From the NCBI GenBank assembly GCA_003552425.1, contig PUMC01000129.1:1-6001 (forward strand): a DNA stretch of 6,001 nt, written 5' to 3'. Under the pieces are notes generated by a model that was given only the letters and a program-made list of their open reading frames with translations, had not been told where the DNA came from and did no database searches. The translations under genes were made by a program, and so were the position numbers. The DNA comes from Candidatus Acetothermia bacterium (GTDB taxonomy: Bacteria > Bipolaricaulota > Bipolaricaulia > Bipolaricaulales > Bipolaricaulaceae). Positions 1-5,330 of the stretch are shown piece after piece. How positions within the stretch are numbered: position 1 is the first letter of the stretch; every line of letters starts with the position of its first letter.

Positions 1-1
1 G

Positions 2-616
2 GAACTCCGCGAACTCTCCTGGGAGCGGGCGCTGTGGTGTTCGCGCACAGACCCGCTGGGTCTGGGGACGTTCGCCACGCAGCTCCTGGGCGCGTATCAG
101 AGCCCGAACCTCTCTCTGGTACTGGGTGCCCTGGTGGAACTGGTGGGCGGTGTGGAGGTTTCCCATGATCACATCGTCGAGGGGCTTTGGGACACGCGAT
201 GGGCTGGCCGGTTCGAGGTTATGCGTCGGCGTCCCTACGTGGTGCTTGATGCGGCGCACAACCCTGCAGCTGCACGCGGCCTCGCCGAGACCATGGAGCG
301 GCTTCCGCCGGTGAAAGGTCGGAAGACCTTGCTGTTTGGTGCCCTGCGGGGGAAGCTGATCCGTTCCATGGCCGAGATTCTGTTCCCGAGGTTCGACCGC
401 GTTGTACTGGCAACGCCCGCTTCCGATCGGGCGCTTCCCGCCGAGGCTCTGGCGCATCAGGCCCGCCGCTGCGCCCGTAGCTGGGAGGTGGGCGGTGGTG
501 TGGGCGAAACTGCCGCGGCGATTGTCGCAGATCTCGATGAAGAGGATGCCCTCGTGGTTTGCGGATCGCTGACCGTGGTGGGGGAGGCACGCAGTGTGCT
601 TGCGGAACGGGCTTGA
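2..616 (+). CDS. folC: Bifunctional folylpolyglutamate synthase/dihydrofolate synthase, C-terminal half (5' end outside window)
   Basis: This is the C-terminal 204 residues of FolC, a cytosolic Mur-ligase-type enzyme that joins glutamate to dihydropteroate or tetrahydrofolate with ATP. The frame is open from the left edge to a TGA at 614-616. The usual length is about 420-440 residues, so the N-terminal ATP-binding half lies upstream of the window. Visible signatures are the family's LLGAYQSPN stretch, the linker GRFEVMRRRP, the C-terminal-domain motif LDAAHNP (fragment residues 82-88), a GALRGK-like strand, and a final CGSLTVVGEARSV segment, matching the family's GSLYLVGE ending. The gene overlaps the next gene, uppS, by 23 bases, which suggests one transcript and coupled translation. 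Internal GTG codons such as the one at 134 are not starts, because the homology continues upstream of them. Whether the enzyme has both activities cannot be seen from this half. Confidence 0.93.
   Translation, partial: ELRELSWERALWCSRTDPLGLGTFATQLLGAYQSPNLSLVLGALVELVGGVEVSHDHIVEGLWDTRWAGRFEVMRRRPYVVLDAAHNPAAARGLAETMERLPPVKGRKTLLFGALRGKLIRSMAEILFPRFDRVVLATPASDRALPAEALAHQARRCARSWEVGGGVGETAAAIVADLDEEDALVVCGSLTVVGEARSVLAERA
581..587 (+). promoter_or_regulatory. Shine-Dalgarno site of uppS, inside folC
   Basis: The purine run GGGGAGG lies 6 bases before the GTG at 594, inside the last codons of folC. This spacing supports GTG 594 as the uppS start over the in-frame TTG at 600, the only other candidate before the catalytic motif. 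Confidence 0.7.
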
Positions 617-1337
617 CCAGGTCCGCACGGGTCCTCTGCCGCACCACGTCGCGGTGGTCATGGACGGGAACGGCCGCTGGGCTGCCGCGCGCGGGCTGCC
701 GCGCGTTGAGGGTCATCGTAAGGGAGGCGAAGCTGCCGAAAGGTTGATCCGCTTTGTTACGAAAGAGGCGCTCTGTCAACACCTGACGCTGTTTGCCTTC
801 TCTACGGAAAACTGGCAACGCCCTCCGGAAGAGGGTGAGTCCCTGATGGATCTTCTCGGCGAGTTCCTGGCACAAAAGCTCGGCGAGTTGGCCGATGCTG
901 GTGTTCGGGTGGAGGTGATTGGGCAGCACGACCGGTTGCCGCCTGAGTTGGCGGCAAGAGTGAGGCGAGCGGAAGACCGGACGCGTGTCAACCAACGGCT
1001 GCTCCTCCACATCGCGCTCAGCTTCGGAGGTCGGTGGTCGGTCGTGGAAGCCATGCGCAAGGCTGTTCAAGAGGCGGTGGACGGAGTACTCCAGCCCGAG
1101 GATGTGGATGCAGCGTGCGTGCACCGTCTGATGCCCACTGCAGGGTTGCCGGATGTTGATCTTGTGATCAGGACGGGGGGCGAGCAGCGCCTGTCGAACT
1201 TCCTTCTCTGGGAGACGGCGTATGCCGAGCTCTTGTTCACGCCTGTCCTGTGGCCGGATTTCGACGAGGGTTCGTTCATGGATGCGCTGCGCGTATACCA
1301 GGGACGCCAGCGCAGCTTCGGGAAGGTCGTGCGGTGA
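594..1337 (+). CDS. uppS: Isoprenyl transferase (undecaprenyl-diphosphate synthase, cis-prenyltransferase)
   Basis: This 247-residue protein condenses isopentenyl diphosphate units onto farnesyl diphosphate in cis, making the C55 carrier used for peptidoglycan and other envelope polymers. All family motifs are present in order: VVMDGNGRWA (catalytic Asp24) near the N-terminus, GHRKGG (residues 40-45), AFSTENW (68-74), an SFGGR motif (143-147), and RTGGEQRLSNFLLW (193-206). Arg193, Arg199 and Ser201 correspond to the diphosphate-binding residues Arg194, Arg200 and Ser202 of the E. coli enzyme. Glu212 fits its magnesium ligand Glu213. The length is normal. The start is GTG 594, preceded by a good ribosome site within folC; it overlaps folC by 23 bases and cdsA by 4. 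The usual NYGGR motif reads SFGGR here. Product chain length is inferred from family, not proven; some relatives make shorter chains or decaprenyl products. Confidence 0.97.
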   Translation: MCLRNGLDQVRTGPLPHHVAVVMDGNGRWAAARGLPRVEGHRKGGEAAERLIRFVTKEALCQHLTLFAFSTENWQRPPEEGESLMDLLGEFLAQKLGELADAGVRVEVIGQHDRLPPELAARVRRAEDRTRVNQRLLLHIALSFGGRWSVVEAMRKAVQEAVDGVLQPEDVDAACVHRLMPTAGLPDVDLVIRTGGEQRLSNFLLWETAYAELLFTPVLWPDFDEGSFMDALRVYQGRQRSFGKVVR

Positions 1338-2152
1338 AGAGCCTGGTGAGACGGGCGGTGACGGCGTTCGTGGCGTTCCCGATCGTGCTCTCCCTGTTCT
1401 GGGTTGCCGGTACATACGAGCTCGACTGGCTGGTGGGGATCGTCGTGTCGGTGGCTGGAGTGCTGGCAGGGTGGGAGTACATCCAGATCATCGCCAAGCT
1501 GGGTATCCCGCAGCCCAAGGAATTCCTGATGGTGGCGATCCCGGTGTTCCTCATGCTGTCGGTGCTGTGGGACGGACGCTTCGCCTTGGTTGTGGGCTGG
1601 GGTGTGATCTACTTCACCGTGGTGTACAGCTTCTTCCGCAAGGGTGCGCGTGAGGGTTTCTTCGCAGCATTGGCCAACATCTTCGGCTTCCTCTACATTC
1701 CTGTCGTACTCAGCATCCTCTACTTCCTCTATCGCGCGGGCTTCTCCTATCTGCTGCACTTCTTCCTCATCGTCTGGGGCTACGATACGGGTGCCTATCT
1801 TTTCGGCTCGGCGTTCGGCCGACATCAGATCCTGCCCCGGATCTCGCTCGCCAAGACCTGGGAGGGCGTCGCGGGAGGCATGGTGTTGGCCATCATCGGC
1901 GCTGCGATGCTTCCTCTGTTCCTCGGCGACTTCCTGCGCTGGCTCCCCCATGTGGTTGCGTTGGGTGTCATGGTGGGGGCGTTCGCTCAGCTGGGTGACC
2001 TGTTCGAGTCGCTGTTCAAGCGTGCCGCGGGTGTGAAGGACACGGGCGTGTTCCTCCCCGGGCACGGGGGCATGCTCGACCGGATCGACGGCGTGTTGGC
2101 AGCTCTTCCTGTCTACCTCTTCTACATGCGGTATCTCCTGGACCTGGTCTGA
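1334..2152 (+). CDS. cdsA: Phosphatidate cytidylyltransferase (CDP-diacylglycerol synthase)
   Basis: This integral membrane enzyme converts phosphatidic acid and CTP to CDP-diacylglycerol, the branch point to all major bacterial phospholipids. The protein has 272 residues, within the normal range. About eight hydrophobic segments fill it, roughly at residues 8-26, 31-52, 64-80, 84-100, 111-133, 139-150, 180-197 and 203-220. The family signature runs from Ser226 to Asp252 and fits the consensus at every fixed position: SLFKR, then VKD (Lys235, Asp236), PGHGG, and DRID (Asp249, Arg250, Asp252). The segment DTGAYLFG followed by ISLAKTWEG (residues 151-178) is also typical. I chose GTG 1334 because it overlaps the uppS stop as GTGA and sits 7 bases after GGGAAGG (1320-1326). 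The same frame is open back to a GTG at 1250, but that stretch lies inside uppS and has no membrane or family features. Confidence 0.96.
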   Translation: MKSLVRRAVTAFVAFPIVLSLFWVAGTYELDWLVGIVVSVAGVLAGWEYIQIIAKLGIPQPKEFLMVAIPVFLMLSVLWDGRFALVVGWGVIYFTVVYSFFRKGAREGFFAALANIFGFLYIPVVLSILYFLYRAGFSYLLHFFLIVWGYDTGAYLFGSAFGRHQILPRISLAKTWEGVAGGMVLAIIGAAMLPLFLGDFLRWLPHVVALGVMVGAFAQLGDLFESLFKRAAGVKDTGVFLPGHGGMLDRIDGVLAALPVYLFYMRYLLDLV

Positions 2153-2159
2153 GGTGATC
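2151..2159 (+). promoter_or_regulatory. Extended Shine-Dalgarno site of the cation exporter, overlapping the cdsA stop
   Basis: GAGGTGATC is complementary over nine bases to the standard 3' end of bacterial 16S rRNA and lies 6 bases before ATG 2166. Its first two bases belong to the cdsA stop codon (TGA, 2150-2152). It contains the GTG at 2154, so that codon is part of the ribosome site and is unlikely to be the start. Confidence 0.75.
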
Positions 2160-2165
2160 CCGGGT

Positions 2166-3056
2166 ATGGGTAAGGGTTGGCGCATGGGCCAGGATCATAG
2201 GGTTGCGTGTCTTGGTGCCCTCGCCAATGCACTGCTGATGGCGCTCAAGATCGCCGTTGGCCTTGCCGTTGGATCGGTAGCGCTGTTGGCCGACGGCATT
2301 CACAGCCTCTCCGACCTGGCGACCGATGCAGTCGTCCTTGGGGGGCTACGCATGGCGCAGCGTCCAGCCGACCGCGACCACGCCTACGGCCACGGAAAGT
2401 TCGAGACGCTGGCTGCAGCATTCGTGGCCCTGATGCTGATGGGAGCTGCGGTGTGGTTTGCCGTGGAGGCAGGGGGTGATCTGGTTGCCGGTGTGCGCAG
2501 GTTTCCCGGTCCCTGGCCGCTGGCCGTGGCCGGCCTCTCGATCCTGATCAAAGAGGCCCTCTACCGACGTACCGCACGCATCGCGCTTGAACTGGGGAGC
2601 CCCGCTCTAAGGGCCAATGCGTGGCATCACCGCTCCGACGCGCTTTCGTCGGTCGCTGTGCTGCTGGGTGCAGGGGCTGCCCTGGCTGGGTGGCCGCAGG
2701 GTGACCAGGCAGCAGCATTGGCTGTAGCAGCACTCGTGATGTGGGCCGCGTTGCGAATTCTGAGGAATGCTGTGCATGACCTCACCGAGGGCGCGCTCAG
2801 CGAGGCGGAGCAGGCGAAGGTGGGGGATGCCGTCTCGTCCGTTCCCGGGGTCAAGGGCTGGCACGCGCTGAGGACCCGTCGCGCGGGCCGATGCGCGTTC
2901 GTTGATCTCCACATCGAAGTCGATGCTGACCTCTGTGTCCGCAACGCCCACGACATCGCCTCCCGTGTGGAGCAGGCGGTGGGCGGAGCCCTCGAACACA
3001 AGGTCGAGGTTGTCGTTCACATAGAGCCCAAAGAAGCGACCGCCCACCTGCCTTGA
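2166..3056 (+). CDS. Cation diffusion facilitator (FieF/YiiP-type divalent metal exporter)
   Basis: This 296-residue inner-membrane antiporter is predicted to move Zn2+ or a similar divalent metal out of the cytoplasm in exchange for protons, acting as a dimer. Six membrane segments are expected in the first 200 residues. The transport site is formed by His46-x3-Asp50 in segment 2 (ADGIHSLSD) and His154-x3-Asp158 in segment 5 (HHRSD). This HD/HD pattern is common in zinc exporters, whereas FieF has Asp instead of His46. RPADRDHAYGHGK follows segment 2 as in FieF. The cytoplasmic dimerisation domain (about 208-290) keeps four histidines that match the FieF metal sites: His233, His249, His262 and His285. 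ATG 2166 is preferred because of the ribosome site at 2151-2159; ATG 2184, 7 bases after AAGGG, is an alternative. The substrate is inferred; Fe, Mn, Co or Cd remain possible. It is last in the operon and co-translated with cdsA. Confidence 0.93.
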   Translation: MGKGWRMGQDHRVACLGALANALLMALKIAVGLAVGSVALLADGIHSLSDLATDAVVLGGLRMAQRPADRDHAYGHGKFETLAAAFVALMLMGAAVWFAVEAGGDLVAGVRRFPGPWPLAVAGLSILIKEALYRRTARIALELGSPALRANAWHHRSDALSSVAVLLGAGAALAGWPQGDQAAALAVAALVMWAALRILRNAVHDLTEGALSEAEQAKVGDAVSSVPGVKGWHALRTRRAGRCAFVDLHIEVDADLCVRNAHDIASRVEQAVGGALEHKVEVVVHIEPKEATAHLP

Positions 3057-3082
3057 CCAGATCCCACCCCGCAACGTAAGAT
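3053..3082 (+). promoter_or_regulatory. Probable sigma-70-type promoter of the tRNA-Asn gene
   Basis: A -35-like box TTGACC (3053-3058) and a -10-like box TAAGAT (3077-3082) are separated by 18 bases. Transcription would start near 3089, a few bases before the mature tRNA at 3093. The -35 box overlaps the stop codon of the cation exporter. The match is by eye and no start site is known. Confidence 0.55.
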
Positions 3083-3092
3083 CAACAGGCGC

Positions 3093-3168
3093 TCCCCGGT
3101 AGCTCAATTGGCAGAGCGGCTGGCTGTTAACCAGTAGGCTGGAGGGTCGAGTCCTCCCCGGGGAGCCA
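3093..3168 (+). tRNA. tRNA-Asn (anticodon GTT)
   Basis: The 76-base sequence folds as a full cloverleaf. The acceptor stem is TCCCCGG (3093-3099) with CCGGGGA (3158-3164). The D stem is GCTC/GAGC (3102-3105, 3114-3117). The anticodon stem is GCTGG/CCAGT (3119-3123, 3131-3135), with one G-T pair at its base and the loop CTGTTAA; the anticodon GTT is at 3126-3128. The variable region is AGGCT. The T stem is GGAGG/CCTCC (3141-3145, 3153-3157). The discriminator is G and CCA is encoded in the DNA (3166-3168). One odd point is the T loop, which reads GTCGAGT, so position 54 is G rather than the nearly universal T. No clear intrinsic terminator follows. Confidence 0.97.
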
Positions 3169-3206
3169 ACACTGGAAAGCCCCTTCTATTCACCATCATA
3201 ACGATC

Positions 3207-3244
3207 GGAGGCCAGAGGACTCGAACTCTCGCCGTTGACGAGAG
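3207..3244 (-). other. Possible decayed 3' half of a tRNA on the minus strand, with an adjacent dyad
   Basis: Read on the minus strand, this segment has TTCGAGTCC followed by TCTGGCCTCCG, which looks like a T loop and the start of an acceptor strand. The T stem is imperfect: AGAG and CTCT can pair only around an 8-base loop. No anticodon arm can be drawn. Next to it is a perfect 6-bp inverted repeat, CTCTCG and CGAGAG (3226-3231, 3239-3244), with a 7-base loop. It lies 38 bases behind the intact tRNA-Asn. It may be a tRNA remnant, but chance similarity cannot be excluded. Confidence 0.2.
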
Positions 3245-3353
3245 CGTGGATTACGCCTTTCAGTCCCACAACTCCCCACACTGCGACCGCAGACTCAAAC
3301 AGGCTTGAATGCTACGGTATGCTGGGTTCAACGAGTTCAACGGCTTGCGTTAG

Positions 3354-3563
3354 CCTCAAGCACGATACAAAGGTTGTCCACTTTGGCGTAACGGCGAGAG
3401 GTGGCAGGAGACCACCGAGAAGCAGCACGCGGCCATGCTGGACCGGGTCCGGCAGAAACATTCCCGCTGCATCGCGATCTTGGCGTTCAACGACCGTTTC
3501 GGCAAGCGGTCACTGCTCGTGCAGCTTCCCCTGTTCCCTGGGCTTGTGCATCCAGCATGTTGA
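3354..3563 (+). pseudogene. Coding-like remnant, family unknown
   Basis: One frame is open from just after a TAG (3351-3353) to a TGA (3561-3563), giving 69 codons. From 3399 to 3542 the codons end in G or C in about 42 of 48 cases, as in the real genes of the window, and the translation has ordinary protein composition (for example KQHAAMLDRVRQKH and then CIAILAFNDRFGKR). There is no start codon with a ribosome site at the front; the first ATG is at 3435 without a Shine-Dalgarno match, so this looks like an internal or decayed piece. The Cys-Pro-Leu-Trp and Trp residues near its front gave no family I can name. The opposite strand gives a Cys- and Ser-rich shadow that looks less like a protein. 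It could also be an unusual small gene or chance. Confidence 0.3.
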
Positions 3564-3643
3564 GCTCCGTGTGAGGCCGGGTGGCGTCCGTCGTGCGACA
3601 GTCTTGGGCTCAGGACCAACGGTGCGAGGCTATCGAGGAACGT

Positions 3644-3670
3644 GTGTTGGCAACCGGAGTTGCGTAACAC
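3644..3670. repeat. Imperfect inverted repeat (hairpin) downstream of the transporter gene
   Basis: The inner stem is GCAAC/GTTGC (3650-3654, 3659-3663) around the loop CGGA. The outer stem is GTGTT/AACAC (3644-3648, 3666-3670), with a one-by-two internal loop between the stems. It lies 32 bases beyond the transporter stop codon (minus strand). Neither side has a T run, so it is not a standard intrinsic terminator. It may act as a 3'-end structure for the transporter mRNA or be a relic. Confidence 0.35.
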
Positions 3671-3702
3671 TGCGGATGGGCCGTGCAGGCTGGATTGAGG
3701 TA

Positions 3703-5268
3703 TCAGGTGCTCGATCCGCTCGGCATGGGTCCCTGGTCCTCAGGCGGCTTGTCGCCCGCTGTGCGTCCGTCGGTCCGGCGGGCTCGGGATGACCGCAACA
3801 GGACCAGCGGCATCTGGGTCATCTGCCACAGGCCTCCCATGGTGGAGAGGGGACGAAGGTCGCGGCGGACCTCGGTCAGGAACTCCGGAAGCCGTACGCG
3901 CTCCGCAAGCGTCCCCTCCTCCACCACCCCACCCAGCCGGTGGAGGGCGTACAGCCCCACCAGGAGTGCGATGATGAAGAGAAAGTCCAGGGCTGAGAGA
4001 CTCATGGCCACGAAGGCGAGTTCGCGGTCAGGACTGTGCCAGCCGACGGTGACGGAGAACTCTCGCAGGGCGAAGAAATCCGCGAGTGCCCCACCCAGGA
4101 GGGGTGCCACGCCTGCGGCGATAGAGTTCGTCATGTTACGGGCCACGAGGTAGGCCGTGGCCCTTCCCTGGGGCGCCAGCCGGAATCCGATGTTGCCCGA
4201 GGCGAGGTTGATTCCCGCGTTCGCAGCCCCAAGGAGAAAGTGGATCACGGCCAGCATGGGTAGGGTGAGAACATGCCGGCCAGGGACGGTGGTGAACGTC
4301 CAGGCGAGAAGACACAGGAGGAACATCGGACTCGCCGTGGCGAGCACCGTCTTGTTGCTCGTTCGGTCAGCGAGCCGCGCCCAGATACGGAGGAAGAAGA
4401 TGCTGCTCAGCTGGGAGACCACCGACAGCGCCATGATCACACCTAAGGGGAGCTCTAAGTGAATCAGCATGTAGACGACGAAGAACGGTGCGGCGAGCGA
4501 GGCGGCGAAACTCCACGCCCCAGAGAACACGATGAGCCGCCGGAAGTTCTCGTCCTTGAAGGGTCGTCTCAGCGTGGCCCAGAGAGGCGCGGGAGCTTCT
4601 GCGGGCATCCGCGGCTCGGGGATCCTTGCCAGGAAGAAGCTCCCCATGAGACCGGCCAGGCAGCCAGCGCCGAAGAGGAGCGTGAACCCGACCATCTCCC
4701 GCTCGGGGAAGCGCACCTGCCAGAGGTCGAGCAGAAACGCCGCACCCAGGCTCAGCACCACTCCGACGGCCGTGGCTACAGCCAACCTGCGGGAGAAGAA
4801 CGACGCAAGTTCTTGGCCCGGCACCAGGTCGCGCGTCCAGGAGTTCCAGGCGGTGCTCGCGGCTGAAGCCAGTATCCCTTGGACGAAGAGCGTCACCACG
4901 AGCACCGCGAGCGCGGTTTGAGGCGCAAGGAACAGCGGGGACAGCGCCACCAAGAGCCACAGGGAACGCGCTGCGGCTGACGCGTACACTGTGACCGCCC
5001 GGCGGTTGCGGACGCGCTCGACCAGCGCCAGCGAGGGTATTTGGAAGAACTGGGCCAACGGCGGCAGTGCGGCCAGCACGCCGATCAGGAAGCTCGAGGC
5101 TCCGAGCCCGACAGCGAAGGCTGCCAAGAACGCCCCGCCGGTGAGCACCGTCATCGCCTGGCTGGCGGCCCCGTCCTTGATAAGGCCGCGCAAGCCCCGC
5201 TGGACGTCGTGCGGCGAGAGGTTGTCCGTGGGGCTGAGCGACGGCCATCGTCGAAGCATCCTCACCAT
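3703..5268 (-). CDS. Major facilitator superfamily (MFS) transporter, substrate unknown
   Basis: This 521-residue inner-membrane protein has about 12 hydrophobic segments, roughly at residues 38-56, 58-80, 92-113, 118-138, 163-182, 192-214, 245-266, 272-294, 308-326, 332-351, 379-400 and 425-445. They form two six-helix halves split by a polar loop (215-244). The loop after segment 8 has an MFS motif-A-like ARLADRTSNK (297-306). AWNSWTRDLVP (140-150) followed by FFSRR resembles a stretch seen in uncharacterised MFS proteins. About 75 residues after the last helix form a charged tail ending in a Pro/Ser-rich stretch, longer than usual. ATG 5268 is the earliest possible start because an in-frame TAA lies three codons upstream (5275-5277). 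The best ribosome site, GGAGGG (5281-5286), is rather far at 12 bases; the in-frame ATG at 5259 is an alternative. It lies 62 bases behind the nuclease gene and could be co-transcribed. The substrate cannot be read from the sequence. Confidence 0.92.
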   Translation of the reverse strand: MVRMLRRWPSLSPTDNLSPHDVQRGLRGLIKDGAASQAMTVLTGGAFLAAFAVGLGASSFLIGVLAALPPLAQFFQIPSLALVERVRNRRAVTVYASAAARSLWLLVALSPLFLAPQTALAVLVVTLFVQGILASAASTAWNSWTRDLVPGQELASFFSRRLAVATAVGVVLSLGAAFLLDLWQVRFPEREMVGFTLLFGAGCLAGLMGSFFLARIPEPRMPAEAPAPLWATLRRPFKDENFRRLIVFSGAWSFAASLAAPFFVVYMLIHLELPLGVIMALSVVSQLSSIFFLRIWARLADRTSNKTVLATASPMFLLCLLAWTFTTVPGRHVLTLPMLAVIHFLLGAANAGINLASGNIGFRLAPQGRATAYLVARNMTNSIAAGVAPLLGGALADFFALREFSVTVGWHSPDRELAFVAMSLSALDFLFIIALLVGLYALHRLGGVVEEGTLAERVRLPEFLTEVRRDLRPLSTMGGLWQMTQMPLVLLRSSRARRTDGRTAGDKPPEDQGPMPSGSST

Positions 5269-5330
5269 TGTTGGTTACGTCCCTCCTGCAGAGGGTGCGG
5301 GAGAACAGTGTCCACGGCTCCCTCGGGCGC

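Larger units (their letters stand above)
3169..3702. other. Gene-poor stretch between tRNA-Asn and the transporter gene
   Basis: These 534 bases contain no gene I can recognise. The first 150 or so are visibly less GC-rich than the neighbouring genes. The stretch holds a tRNA-3'-like piece with an adjacent perfect dyad (3207-3244), a tandem 9-base near-repeat (3326-3343), a coding-like remnant (3354-3563) and an imperfect hairpin (3644-3670). A long open frame on the + strand across 3235-3792 gives a low-complexity product rich in Arg, Ser and Gly and runs antisense into the transporter gene, so I do not call it. The position directly behind a tRNA gene fits an old insertion site, but no integrase, att repeat or insertion-sequence end is visible. 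Confidence 0.6.

Noticed and set aside
1250..1333. Upstream extension of cdsA to a GTG at 1250
   Set aside because: It lies inside uppS and adds a polar stretch foreign to the family. GTG 1334 has a ribosome site and the typical GTGA overlap.
219..1415. 398-codon open frame on the minus strand opposite folC, uppS and the start of cdsA
   Set aside because: It is antisense to genes with unmistakable family motifs, and its product is rich in Arg, Pro and His with no domain. It is a shadow of high-GC coding DNA.
1067..2185. 372-codon open frame on the minus strand opposite uppS and cdsA
   Set aside because: The product is dominated by His, Glu and Arg, as expected from the reverse complement of a hydrophobic membrane protein. 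It is antisense to cdsA.
3226..3244. Perfect 6-bp dyad as the tRNA terminator
   Set aside because: No T run follows on either strand, and it lies about 58 bases past the tRNA end.
3326..3343. Tandem GTTCAACGA/GTTCAACGG, with a third GTTCAACGA at 3485-3493, as an operator or CRISPR-like array
   Set aside because: The units are only nine bases, with no regular spacing beyond two copies, and the third copy lies inside the coding-like remnant. Chance is a sufficient explanation.
3368..3385. Short bulged hairpin CAAAG/CTTTG
   Set aside because: It has six pairs with a bulge and no associated motif, so it is not above chance in a stretch this size.
3235..3792. 185-codon open frame on the plus strand behind the tRNA
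   Set aside because: Composition is low-complexity Arg/Ser/Gly, the end is antisense to the transporter gene, and a different frame in the same stretch shows better coding statistics.
4367..5248. 293-codon open frame on the minus strand within the transporter gene
   Set aside because: It is a different frame of the same strand. The transporter frame has 12 membrane segments and MFS motifs, while this one is Arg/Pro-rich.
5299..5322. GGGAG/CTCCC inverted repeat between the nuclease and transporter genes as a terminator
   Set aside because: The stem has only 5 bp with a 14-base loop and no T run.
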